DNA from: Ryuthela nishihirai
Taxonomy: Eukaryota > Arthropoda > Arachnida > Araneae > Heptathelidae
Assembly: GCA_038380435.1 (NCBI GenBank)
Contig: JAWZYU010000706.1
Location: forward strand, 1 to 64,000
Length of the DNA: 64,000 nucleotides
Direction of reading: 5' to 3'
Shown: in pieces, positions 54,215-64,000 of the stretch
Layout: every line of letters begins with the position of its first letter
Position numbering within the stretch: position 1 is the stretch's first letter
Made by a program: the position numbers and the translations under genes
Notes under the pieces: model-generated
Seen by the model: the letters and a program-made list of their open reading frames with translations, nothing else
The model's database searches: none
What the model was told of the DNA's origin: nothing

Positions 54215-54895
54215 AAACTACAATTTTTGAAGTCATAGTTGCAGGAAAACAATTTAATTCATTTTGAAACTTGTAAAGAGTTCTATGAAGAAATGAAGCC
54301 ACTTAATAAAACAGTTAATTTTGATTTTAATTTAAATTTGAAAAATTTGTTCTTAAATAAAGATATCCAAATTGAAGATTTTCTTAGAAGATTTTCTCAA
54401 TTTGATGACCTTAAGCAAAATTTAAATTTATTCAGTAATCCATTGAATATTGATATTAGCACCTAGATCCTAAATATCAAATGGAATTATGTGACCTTCA
54501 GGCCGACCCAATTATTGCATCTAATGCAGAAACTGGAAAAGAATTGTTCAAACTTTTACCTAAAGAAAAATATCCAAAAATGAAAGGTTTTGGAGTCCAA
54601 ATAATTTCTCTGTTCGCAAGTACATATGTCTGCGAGCGCGCATTTTCTGATATGAAATATATAAAATCCAGGTGCAGAAACTGCTTGAAAGACTCGACAC
54701 TTGAACATATACTTCGGTTCGCAACAACAAATATCGATATGGACGTAAAAGAAATTATTGCCAACAACTACGGCCACAATGCTCCCATTAAATTTATTAC
54801 ATATTTGAAAAGGTTTAGAAACTTTATATTAGAAGTAAATATTAACAGGATAAGACTTGTAGACATGGAACTCATGAGATGTTGAAATGAAAAAA
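54215..54895 (+). pseudogene. hAT transposase C-terminal fragment, one frameshift
   Basis: The first frame (to 54466) and second frame (54481-54885) join at LDPKYQMELCDLQAD. The second contains KLLPKEKYPKMKGFGVQIIS, LFASTYVCERAFSDMKYIKS and LEHILRFATTNIDMDV, the hAT C-terminal dimerisation region in the form found in 'GTF2I repeat domain-containing protein 2-like' hAT relatives. The BED finger and catalytic acidic residues upstream are absent. A likely element end is near 55258 (complement GTGCCGTCCAACTTG, with CCGCGGGCCATTTTTTGC). Confidence 0.85.
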
Positions 54896-55262
54896 ATTTG
54901 GTTTTGCCATGAGTGGGATTCGAACCCATATTAAGTTATTTTCACTTATTATTTATCGTATAAGTAAAAAAAAAGAATTGAGGTTTGTTAGATTTATTAT
55001 TACTTATTATTTTTCGTATCAATATAATAATTTTTAGGTTTTTGAAGTTTATTATTAGTTATTATATTTCGTATAAATACAATAATTTTTGGGGGTTTTG
55101 ACGTTTATTATTACTTGTTATTTTTCGCATAAATACAATAATTTAGTGAAGTGACATAACTGATTTTTCAGTTACCTATTATGTCATATTATTTTATTGG
55201 CCCCCGAAATATTGGCAAAGCAAAAAATGGCCCGCGGGTTTATTCAAGTTGGACGGCACTAC
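54896..55262 (+). mobile_element. hAT element 3' non-coding end
   Basis: Three near-identical AT-rich repeats of 'TTATTA.TTATTTTTCGTAT.AATA.AATAATTT' type (54945-55150) are followed by GGCCCCCGAAATATTGGC and AAGTTGGACGGCACT, which look like a hAT subterminal and terminal region. It carries a minus-strand GGGTTCGAATCCCAC near 54910, B-box-like, of uncertain origin. Confidence 0.55.
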
Positions 55263-55550
55263 ATTAAACGAAAGAAATAATTCTTCTAATCTTATGTCTA
55301 AATTTTTTACAAGTGCTTTTGTTAACTATGAAAAGCTAACAATCTTAATAACACAAAAATAACAATAGAGAATATTATTCTTAGTTTTTTTTTATTTGAA
55401 ATGTTTTTTACAAAAATATTGAAGTCTCATAACGAATAGTTCAGTCAAATCATTTTTCCATGCCATGTAATAGAATATATAACTGATATCACACGTATTC
55501 AAAAGCACAAAGTTTGAATAAAAGTATCATCAGAGATTTCCAATTCTGTT
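55263..55550 (-). repeat. Family C fragment hosting an RTE insertion
   Basis: It has the CTTCTAATCTTATGTCTAAA, ACAAAAATATTGAAGTCTCA and CATGCCATGTAATAGA blocks, and stops at CCAATTCTGTT, where the 5'-truncated RTE begins (compare CAATTCTATTTGGATATT at 50825). Confidence 0.8.
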
Positions 55551-58397
55551 TGAACTCTTTGCTTCTATTGGCATCGTCAAATTCTACATTGGAGGAAGTC
55601 TTCCAGTGTAGATGGCTTCAGCCTTTAGTGGTGGGGGAACGAGTCTTTGCCCCATTTCTACGATTTGGGAGCTGTTTGATATTGTCGGCATTCCCTCTCT
55701 CAACAAACATAGTTTCTTTAAACATCCCACTAACCATTTTCTCTCCATAGGTAGTTGCAATGCTAGGACTCTACACAGATATTATCCTCTTGATGTCCTC
55801 ACACAAGATTTCCACCTTTATAATTTAGATATTCTCGGCTTGCAAGAGACCAGATGGACAGATAAAGGTCAGATTCTTAAAAACAATCTTAAATTTCTCT
55901 TTTCAGGGAGGGACGACAATAAGTATCACCAAGGCGTGGGTCTGCTTCTCAGTAGACATGCTAGTGATGCTCTTCTAGGGATATGAGTGCATTAATGAAA
56001 GGTTTCTTACAACAAAATTTCAGACAAGCGTTAAAGACTTGAATGTTATCTGCTGTTATGCCCCCACTGAGGATGCCGATGAGGATGAGAAGGATAGGTT
56101 TTATGAACAACTTCAGAATATTTTGAATTCTGTCAAGAAAGGAGATATTACCCTTGTTCTAGGTGACTTCAATGCCAAAGTTGGTACTGGCTCTGACATT
56201 TGGGGAGGAGTGATAGGCCCTTTTGGTATTGGTAGCTGCAATGGCAATGGGAAACGTCTCCTACAGGTAAGTAAACTCAATGGATTCAAAATAACTAAAA
56301 CTTGTTACAATCACCGCGACATACATAAGTACGCATGGGTTTTACACGATGGGCTGCATAAGAATATGATTGGTTATATAATAATTAACAGTAAATGGAC
56401 TAGTTCTGTTAGAAATACCAGATCATATAGGGGAGCTGAAATTGGATCTGACCATTACCTTGCTAAAAGTCTCTTGCAACTTAAACTTAAAAAGTGTTGT
56501 GCTAGGGTTAAAATTTTACTTTCAATACTGATGCTCTGAAAAACCCAGTTATAGACAAAGCTTACCGTGATAGATTACTTAGTCATTATGACAGTCATGG
56601 TATGCTTACTACTGAAATTGAGGAAGAATGGGATCATTTTCAACAGGCTTTTTTGGACACTAACAGTACTCTTTTGGTATAAAATGAGTCGAGGAGACAG
56701 AATTATCTGAGTGATAAGGCACTTAAGCTTTTTCAGAAATAAAGAACTGCAGGAATTTTCTTAATCAATACCCTACAAGTCCTAATAGAAAGCACTACAG
56801 AGAACTTAATAAAACGTGTAGAGGATCAGTTAGCTGCTGATAAGAATGTTTGGCTTGATGGCTTGGATGACAAAGCCGAGGAAGCAGTTAGACAACACAA
56901 GGGCAGAGACTTGTATCAGAGAGTTAATGTTTCGTCTGGTAGAAAAAGAACAGGTGTACAGGGATTGAAGGATAAACAAAGTAAGGTTATAGAAGGTAAG
57001 GATTCTGCCATGGCTAGGTGGGCTGAACATTTCAGTGATGTTCTAAACAATATGGTTAGTTCTACTTCCATTGTTTGCAATGATGATAGATGCATTGGTG
57101 GCTTTAATGTTGGACCTATAACACAATCTGAAGTTATTTTGGCTGTTTCTAAACTTAAACTTCATAAATCCCTAGGGGTAGATGAAATTACTACGGAAAT
57201 GCTTAGAGCTGGGAATGTTTCGGTTACCACTTGGATGATTGAAATTCTGAATATCTTTTATGATAAATGCATGGTTCCTAAGGATTTTACCAGAGCTATT
57301 GTTATCCCTATTTTCAAAAAAGGTGATCGCAGTTCTTGTGATAACTATAGGGGTATCAGCCTACTCTCTGTTCCAGGTAAAGTTCTTTCCATGATTGTGC
57401 TTAATAGAATTAAGAATCTGATTGACAGTCAATTGCGTGATGAGCAATGTGGATTCAGAAGTGGTAGGGGATGTGTGGATCAGATATTTTCACTTAGGCA
57501 GATTCTTGAGAAATGTTTAGAGTTTCAGAACCCTTTGCTAGCTTTGTTGATTTCAAAAAGGCTTTCGACTCTGTTGATCGTCATAATTTGTGGTTGATTG
57601 TGAAATCATATGGTATACCAGACAAGTTAATTAACATAATGAAAGCTCTCTATAATAACACTGAGTCGTGTATGAGAGTTAGTAAGGCTTGTAGAAATTG
57701 GTTTAGCATTACTTCTGGTGTTCGACAAGGGTGGATTTTGTATCCTTTTCTCTTTAGCTTGGTTATTGATTATGTTATGCGAAATTCACTTCAAGGGAAA
57801 GATTTTGGCCTTAAATGGACTGGAGTTACGAAAATTTCTTATTTAGATTATGCTGATGATTTAGCCCTTTGGCAAATGATGTTGATTAGATGAACTCTTT
57901 CATTCGAGCTGTTGGTGAGATTGGTAGTAGAGTAGGTTTGGTTATAAACAGAGAGAAAATTAAAGTGATGAAAACTGGTCAGGCAGGCTGTGATTCAGTT
58001 AATCTGAATGGTTGCAGTCTTGAGCAGGTGTCACAGTTTAATTATCTTGGGAGCTATGTAACAGATAATGGTGATGTGCGGCATGAGATTAACAGACGAA
58101 TAGGGATTGCTGCCGGGACATTTAAGAACCTATGGAGAGTGTGGAGAAATAGGCGTATACACCTAAAGACTAAAATTAGACTGTATAATAGTTTGGTTCT
58201 TTCTAGGGTTAGTTATGGTAGTGAAACTTGGACAATTTGTAAACAAGATAACAGGAAACAAGATGCTTTTGATTCCAGATGCTTACGCAGTATCTTGGGT
58301 ATTAGGTGGTTCAACTTTGTAACTAATGATGAGGTTAGGCAAAGGAGTCGGCAACCTCTTTTAAGCAGAATATTGTGCAGAGTAATATTATCTGGCT
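55551..58397 (+). pseudogene. RTE LINE copy, 5'-truncated, multiple frameshifts
   Basis: Colinear with 21056-23890 of the intact RTE. Lesions seen: an extra G at about 55979 (TAGGGATATG), a base loss near 56512, a stop at 56680-56690 (GTATAAAATGAG), a 4-bp loss (GGTT) near 57537, a T loss near 57870, and GAG to TAG near 57887. EN keeps WTDKGQ and GDFNAKVGTGS. N50 is shifted (SCNARTL instead of SWNVRTL). RT retains YADD at about 57849. It ends at GTGCAGAGTAATATT, joined to an (ATG)n run, so the last ~240 bp of coding are deleted. Confidence 0.9.
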
Positions 58398-58399
58398 GG

Positions 58400-58430
<31 letters not shown>

Positions 58431-58450
58431 GGATGATGATGATGATGATT

Positions 58451-58541
<91 letters not shown>
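58400..58541 (+). repeat. (ATG)n microsatellite, about 45 repeats
   Basis: A nearly pure TGA/ATG run with a few substitutions (GGGATGATG at 58428, GATTATG at 58447). It sits where the RTE tail is expected, so it is probably an expanded RTE 3' tail. It produces an open frame of methionines. Confidence 0.93.
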
Positions 58542-58542
<1 letters not shown>

Positions 58543-58690
58543 TAAACCATTCCACCATCCAACTTCATCTTATTGAACAATAGCTAACTTATGATGGGAA
58601 TTCACCCTCGGCCGGTTTTTCCACAAACATCTTTTATTATTGTTAGGAATTTTTAATAGGAAATCTTCCGCGTGAGTTCAAAAGAATGTG
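58542..58690. repeat. Family H repeat
   Basis: See 32900-33065; same orientation and block order, ending AGTTCAAAAGAATGT. Confidence 0.65.
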
Positions 58691-59375
58691 AATCATCCAT
58701 CAGTGCTCCAACACCGAGTAGGAAGCCCTCGTCATAATATTTGCAATCACCCATTTCGAACAGTATCTCTATGGCCATCGATTCACAGTCGTATTTGATC
58801 ACTTCCCCTTGTCATAGCTAATGAAGCTTAAAGAGTTTTCCAACAGATTGGCGAAGTGGAACCTCACACTTCAGGATTATGATATCGATGTCGTGTATCA
58901 CCCATAGGAATATAATATTCTCTTTGATACCCTGTCGCGAAACATACAGGCACTTGAGAAAGACACACACCATCCCAGCCAATTAGGAGACTGAGCCCTG
59001 CTGAGGGAGATGTAGATGGAGGACCCTGCCCGCAGGGGGATTATAGATGCCTTGGAAGGTCAAAACACTAGCCTTGCCACGAACGCCCCTGACCCTTTCT
59101 ACCTGGAAATTTGGTCCAAATGAAAAAATCCTCTTTCATTTGGACCAACGAAACTCTGGCACTGACGTCATAGAGCAACTGGTTGTACTGCTCAGTCTAA
59201 GAGGCCAAATTTTAGAGTTGTGTCTCGATAACCCTTGTTCAGGTCTCCTGGGTAAGGACAAAACACAACAGAGAGTTGAATCCAAATAATATTGGTCAGG
59301 AATGTAGTCCGACATTCGCGACTATGTGCAGACATGCATTTTTGTCTACAGAGGTGCTCCTATCATGAAAGGCCA
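58691..59375 (+). pseudogene. Gypsy-type LTR retroelement pol remnant (RNase H to integrase N-terminus)
   Basis: In one interrupted frame: IFAITHFEQYLYGHRFTVV, then a piece beginning FDHFPLS with a stop, LKEFSNRLAKWNLTLQDYD, VVYHP and a stop, TLSRNIQ; further on YYWSGM, SDIRDYVQTC. These correspond to the Gypsy RNase H/tether and the HHCC zinc region of integrase. At least three stop codons and frame changes. No LTRs, no RT and no integrase core identified. Identification is from motif spacing; the element is dead. Confidence 0.8.
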
Positions 59376-59403
59376 AAGGGGAAAATATTCCGACGCTCTC
59401 CCC

Positions 59404-60030
59404 CTCCCCTTTGTAATTAGGAAAAACTCTCGAAAGCAAATTATATCTAAAATCAGTTTCACTTGAGTTTCTCTTAATCTCTTGTGCCGTCGAACTAAGA
59501 TTCAGACACTCAGCTGTCGGGCATGAGGTTAAACTAATTTAATGTGATCAGCGAGGGTTGGGTTGGGTTGTTTTACCTCTGAGTGGCACTTTTTTTCACA
59601 CCATGGCTTAAATGCAAAGGTCACATCGACCCCGAAGGCTCAGAGAAGGTTGGGGGAGGGGACCCACTGGAACAGCTGTTGGGAGACAGATGGTAGCCTC
59701 CCGTCAAGGCCATCCAGCGTGTTCTTTAACATGCACAGGGTATGGCTCTCCCGCACACGGGGCCACGGCTTAATGTCCCATCCGACGGACGGCGGCCTTT
59801 CCAAGCCCATCGGTGTCCCCTACTGACCGTGGGCAGGGCGGGGAATTTTGCGGAGATAAATCTCAACGCTGACCCAACTGGGACTCGAACCTGGGATCTA
59901 CAGATTACGAGCCTGGCGCGCTACCGACTGAGCCACCCCCGCCCCTGTGATCAGTGAGACAGCCTCAGCAAAACATAATGTTCTCTGCCAGCTGTGCCTC
60001 AAAAACACACATCTTTCAAACAACTTTCAT
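59404..60030 (-). repeat. Repeat copy interrupted by SINE2 (filled site)
   Basis: 59404-59555 and 59946-60030 together equal the complement of 41182-41410. Confidence 0.88.
59556..59945 (-). mobile_element. SINE2 full length, 13-bp TSD, empty site known
   Basis: TGTGATCAGCGAG (59543-59555) and TGTGATCAGTGAG (59946-59958) flank it, with one mismatch. Because the empty copy at 41257-41269 has the target once, the SINE ends are exact: 390 bp from the GGGGCGGGGGTGGCTCAG head to the CCAACCCAACCCAACC tail on the minus strand. B box intact. Confidence 0.96.
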
Positions 60031-60433
60031 TCTTTCACAGTTCATCGAACTAAAGTCAAAGGGCCTGCACACTTCAGTAGCAGAACACCTAATTATGAGA
60101 AGATCAAAGATCATTATTGACGAAACGGAGTCCCAGTCAAAGACTATACCTCCTTCATATGAATTGGCCGTAGGCAAATCACAAAATAAGAAATTAAGGC
60201 AGCTTAAGCTGCGGCAGAGACTGCCCATGAAAAATTAATTAAAAGAAAATCAGGAAAAGTAATAAAATTTTCACAAAATAGGGGGAAAATAAATGGGAAG
60301 TTGGGTTAATTGCATAGAGCAAAAATCTAAAAATGAGAAGTGGAAATAGGGAGCGCACATCGAGACATCGGAATCCGCAGAAGGCACTGCAAAATCCGAT
60401 GCCCGGATGTGCGTTTGAAATGTGAAGAGGAAT
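60031..60433. other. Unassigned leader to the satellite
   Basis: An open frame at 59954-60238 begins in SINE flank and has no recognised domain; it is charged and Lys/Gln-rich at its end. I do not support it as a gene. 60250-60430 becomes progressively purine-rich. Confidence 0.35.
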
Positions 60434-63400
60434 GAAGGCTGATAGGTGGAAGAGAAGAAGAACAAAAGAAAAGAGAGAAGAAAGAAAGGAGAGAAGGCTG
60501 ATAGGTGGAAGAGAAGAAGAACAAAAGAAAAGAGAGAAGAAAGAAAGAAAAGAAGGCTGATAGGTGGAAGAGAAGAAGAACAAAAGAAAAGAGAGAAGAA
60601 AGAAAGGAAAGAAGGCTGATAGCTGGAAGAGAAGAAGAACAAAAGAAAAGAGAGAAGAAAGAAAGGAAAGAAGGCTGATAGGTGGAAGAGAAGAAGAACA
60701 AAAGAAAAGAGAGAAGAAAGAAAGGAAAGAAGGCTGATAGGTGGAAGAGAAGAAGAACAAAAGAAAAGAGAGAAGAAAGAAAGAAAAGAAGGCTGATAGG
60801 TGGAAGAGAAGAAGAACAAAAGAAAAGAGAGAAGAAAGAAAGAAAAGAAGGCTGATAGGTGGAAGAGAAGAAGAACAAAAGAAAAGAGAGAAGAAAGAAA
60901 GGAAAGAAGGCTGATAGGTGGAAGAGAAGAAGAACAAAAGAAAAGAGAGAAGAAAGAAAGGAGAGAAGGCTGATAGGTGGAAGAGAAGAAGAACAAAAGA
61001 AAAGAGAGAAGAAAGAAAGAAAAGAAGGCTGATAGGTGGAAGAGAAGAAGAACAAAAGAAAAGAGAGAAGAAAGAAAGGAAAGAAGGCTGATAGCTGGAA
61101 GAGAAGAAGAACAAAAGAAAAGAGAGAAGAAAGAAAGGAAAGAAGGCTGATAGGTGGAAGAGAAGAAGAACAAAAGAAAAGAGAGAAGAAAGAAAGGAAA
61201 GAAGGCTGATAGGTGGAAGAGAAGAAGAACAAAAGAAAAGAGAGAAGAAAGAAAGGAAAGAAGGCTGATAGGTGGAAGAGAAGAAGAACAAAAGAAAAGA
61301 GAGAAGAAAGAAAGGAAAGAAGGCTGATAGGTGGAAGAGAAGGAGAACAAAAGAAAAGAGAGAAGAAAGAAAGAAAAGAAGGCTGATAGGTGGAAGAGAA
61401 GAAGAACAAAAGAAAAGAGAGAAGAAAGAAAGAAAAGAAGGCTGATAGGTGGAAGAGAAGAAGAACAAAAGAAAAGAGAGAAGAAAGAAAGGAAAGAAGG
61501 CTGATAGGTGGAAGAGAAGAAGAACAAAAGAAAAGAGAGAGGAAAGAAAGGAAAGAAGGCTGATAGGTGGAAGAGAAGAAGAACAAAAGAAAAGAGAGAG
61601 GAAAGAAAGGAAAGAAGGCTGATAGGTGGAAGAGAAGAAGAACAAAAGAAAAGAGAGAAGAAAGAAAGGAAAGAAGGCTGATAGGTGGAAGAGAAGAAGA
61701 ACAAAAGAAAAGAGAGAAGAAAGAAAGGAAAGAAGGCTGATAGGTGGAAGAGAAGAAGAACAAAAGAAAAGAGAGAAGAAAGAAAGGAAAGAAGGCTGAT
61801 AGGTGGAAGAGAAGAAGAACAAAAGAAAAGAGAGAAGAAAGAAAGGAAAGAAGGCTGATAGGTGGAAGAGAAGAAGAACAAAAGAAAAGAGAGAAGAAAG
61901 AAAGGAAAGAAGGCTGATAGGAGGAAGAGAAGAAGAACAAAAGAAAAGAGAGAAGAAAGAAAGGAAAGAAGGCTGATAGGTGGAAGAGAAGAAGAACAAA
62001 AGAAAAGAGAGAAGAAAGAAAGGAAAGAAGGCTGATAGGTGGAAGAGAAGAAGAACAAAAGAAAAGAGAGAAGAAAGAAAGAAAAGAAGGCTGATAGGTG
62101 GAAGAGAAGAAGAACAAAAGAAAAGAGAGAAGAAAGAAAGGAAAGAAGGCTGATAGGTGGAAGAGAAGAAGAACAAAAGAAAAGAGAGAAGAAAGAAAGG
62201 AGAGAAGGCTGATAGGTGGAAGAGAAGAAGAACAAAAGAAAAGAGAGAAGAAAGAAAGAAAAGAAGGCTGATAGGTGGAAGAGAAGAAGAACAAAAGAAA
62301 AGAGAGAAGAAAGAAAGGAAAGAAGGCTGATAGCTGGAAGAGAAGAAGAACAAAAGAAAAGAGAGAAGAAAGAAAGGAAAGAAGGCTGATAGGTGGAAGA
62401 GAAGAAGAACAAAAGAAAAGAGAGAAGAAAGAAAGGAAAGAAGGCTGATAGGTGGAAGAGAAGAAGAACAAAAGAAAAGAGAGAAGAAAGAAAGGAAAGA
62501 AGGCTGATAGCTGGAAGAGAAGAAGAACAAAAGAAAAGAGAGAAGAAAGAAAGGAAAGAAGGCTGATAGGTGGAAGAGAAGAAGAACAAAAGAAAAGAGA
62601 GAAGAAAGAAAGGAAAGAAGGCTGATAGGTGGAAGAGAAGAAGAACAAAAGAAAAGAGAGAAGAAAGAAAGGAAAGAAGGCTGATAGGTGGAAGAGAAGA
62701 AGAACAAAAGAAAAGAGAGAAGAAAGAAAGGAAAGAAGGCTGATAGGTGGAAGAGAAGAAGAACAAAAGAAAAGAGAGAGGAAAGAAAGGAAAGAAGGCT
62801 GATAGGTGGAAGAGAAGAAGAACAAAAGAAAAGAGAGAGGAAAGAAAGGAAAGAAGGCTGATAGGTGGAAGAGAAGAAGAACAAAAGAAAAGAGAGAAGA
62901 AAGAAAGGAAAGAAGGCTGATAGGTGGAAGAGAAGAAGAACAAAAGAAAAGAGAGAAGAAAGAAAGGAAAGAAGGCTGATAGGTGGAAGAGAAGAAGAAC
63001 AAAAGAAAAGAGAGAAGAAAGAAAGGAAAGAAGGCTGATAGGTGGAAGAGAAGAAGAACAAAAGAAAAGAGAGAAGAAAGAAAGGAAAGAAGGCTGATAG
63101 GTGGAAGAGAAGAAGAACAAAAGAAAAGAGAGAAGAAAGAAAGGAAAGAAGGCTGATAGGTGGAAGAGAAGAAGAACAAAAGAAAAGAGAGAAGAAAGAA
63201 AGAAAAGAAGGCTGATAGGTGGAAGAGAAGAAGAACAAAAGAAAAGAGAGAAGAAAGAAAGGAAAGAAGGCTGATAGGTGGAAGAGAAGAAGAACAAAAG
63301 AAAAGAGAGAAGAAAGAAAGGAAAGAAGGCTAATAGGTGGAAGAGAAGAAGAACAAAAGAAAAGAGAGAAGAAAGAAAGAAAAGAAGGCTGATAGGTGGA

Positions 63401-63685
63401 AGAGAAGAAGAACAAAAGAAAAGAGAGAAGAAAGAAAGGAAAGAAGGCTGATAGGTGGAAGAGAAGAAGAACAAAAGAAAAGAGAGAAGAAAGAAAGGAA
63501 AGAAGGCTGATAGGTGGAAGAGAAGAAGAACAAAAGAAAAGAGAGAAGAAAGAAAGGAAAGAAGGCTGATAGGTGGAAGAGAAGAAGAACAGAAGAAAAG
63601 AGAGAAGAAAGAAAGGAAAGAAGGCTGATAGGTGGAAGAGAAGAAGAATAAAAGAAAAGAGAGAAGAAAGAAAGGAAAGAATCAA
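60434..63685. repeat. 59-bp polypurine minisatellite, 55 units, no indels
   Basis: The unit begins GAAGGCTGATAGGTGGAAGA and is otherwise almost pure A/G. The first unit starts at 60434 and the last at 63620, exactly 54 x 59 bp apart, so no unit has gained or lost a base. Variants are substitutions only (AGGAAA/AGAAAA/AGGAGA, GGTGG/GCTGG, GAGAGAAG/GAGAGAGG). Because 59 is not a multiple of 3 and the C/T strand lacks stops, all three minus frames stay open (950-1148 codons of Leu/Phe/Ser); these are not genes. Confidence 0.97.
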
Positions 63686-64000
63686 AAGTTATTCATCGCT
63701 CTCATAGTTCAATTCTAGGACGCTCTTTAACCTGGTCAGTTCTCCAGTTTCAAAGACCTCTAGAAAATGTGCACATTGCTCTAATACAAAATATGGGGGA
63801 TGGTTAATGAAAAATTTGGCGACAGTTGCGTAAAAGGGACGATATTTTAATAAAATTTGATAATTACGGTTTACTATTCTTTATAGTTGCAAGATTTTCT
63901 CTGGAACGCCCTCTATACGTTGTCTTGGTTTAGGCTTAAGAAGCTAAGAAAATCTTCTACTTCTCGCTTCGTTTGCTCAAGTGTTTTAGGTTCCCGTCTT
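63686..64000. other. No gene seen
   Basis: AT-rich flank of the satellite. No recognised feature up to the window end. Confidence 0.4.

Noticed and set aside
17608..59945. tRNA genes suggested by A and B boxes
   Set aside because: All belong to SINE1/SINE2 heads or to the repeat at 26 kb; no convincing cloverleaf with a clean anticodon arm was seen.
59563..59957. Open frames starting MALPHTGPRL and similar at 19.4, 44.5, 46.5 and 59.7 kb
   Set aside because: They lie in SINE2, an RNA-type element; the same peptides recur only because the SINE recurs.
59954..60238. 94-codon open frame before the satellite
   Set aside because: Starts in the duplicated SINE2 target and repeat sequence; no domain, no homologue within the window.
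60239..63685. Minus-strand open frames of 1148, 1067 and 950 codons
   Set aside because: Produced by a stop-free 59-bp satellite read in three frames; repetitive Leu/Phe/Ser composition and no domain.
60434..63685. CRISPR-like array of 59-bp periodicity
   Set aside because: Whole unit repeats with no unique spacers; a minisatellite.
1..64000. Bacterial or viral origin of the window
   Set aside because: No operon structure; SINEs, non-LTR elements with TSDs and Tc1/hAT elements indicate an animal nuclear genome.

Overview
The window looks like repeat-dense, AT-rich intergenic DNA from an animal, most likely an arthropod and perhaps an arachnid. That placement is an inference from the transposon mix (RTE-, I/Jockey-type LINEs, Tc1/mariner, hAT, tRNA-derived SINEs). 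No species can be named from the sequence. I see no convincing host protein gene, no rRNA, no functional tRNA gene and no CRISPR. Almost everything recognisable is a mobile element, a broken copy of one, or a tandem repeat.

Layout. 1-9.3 kb: an RTE scrap; a full-length LINE of the RNase H-bearing I/Jockey group (937-6410, perfect 12-bp target-site duplication [TSD], several coding lesions); then SINEs in an inverted-repeat neighbourhood. 9.3-19.9 kb: a broken near-complete RTE copy (minus), a transposon-associated protein scrap (13.0 kb), an RTE endonuclease fragment, a Jockey-like RT fragment split by a SINE, two SINE2 copies and a deleted RTE fragment carrying one of them. 20.2-24.9 kb: the best element, an RTE LINE (20569-24163) with an intact 1003-residue endonuclease/RT ORF, sitting inside an AT-rich repeat here called family C. 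25-39.6 kb: tRNA-like repeats, SINEs, a dead Tc1/mariner element (29.7-31.1 kb) and an amplified SINE2 locus (37.7-38.7 kb). 39.9-47.1 kb: triple hairpin, SINEs, a hAT-type MITE with perfect 8-bp TSD, Tc1 scraps and nested SINEs. 47.4-49.5 kb: a ~2-kb foldback-like palindrome built from tandem 128-bp units with hAT-like ends. 50-60 kb: Tc1 scrap, a long-TIR element, SINE2 modules, a hAT transposase C-terminus, a frameshifted RTE copy and a Gypsy pol remnant. 60.4-63.7 kb: a 55-unit, exactly 59-bp polypurine satellite.

Two tRNA-derived SINE families dominate. SINE1 (~210 bp) has a Ser-tRNA-like head, two perfect palindromes in its 3' part and an (ATTT)n-type tail. SINE2 (~390 bp) has a different tRNA-like head and a 3' module (~170 bp) that is tandemly amplified at several loci. 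SINE1 and the intact RTE share the 11 bases GCTGCTTGAGG directly before their simple-sequence tails, which suggests RTE machinery mobilises SINE1.

The strongest candidates for something undescribed are the foldback-like hAT array, the SINE2 module amplification, the SINE1/RTE 3' end link, and a filled/empty site pair (59.5 kb versus 41.2 kb) that fixes the exact ends of SINE2. Repeat family names (SINE1, SINE2, C, D, E, F, H) are mine, defined only from copies inside this window.
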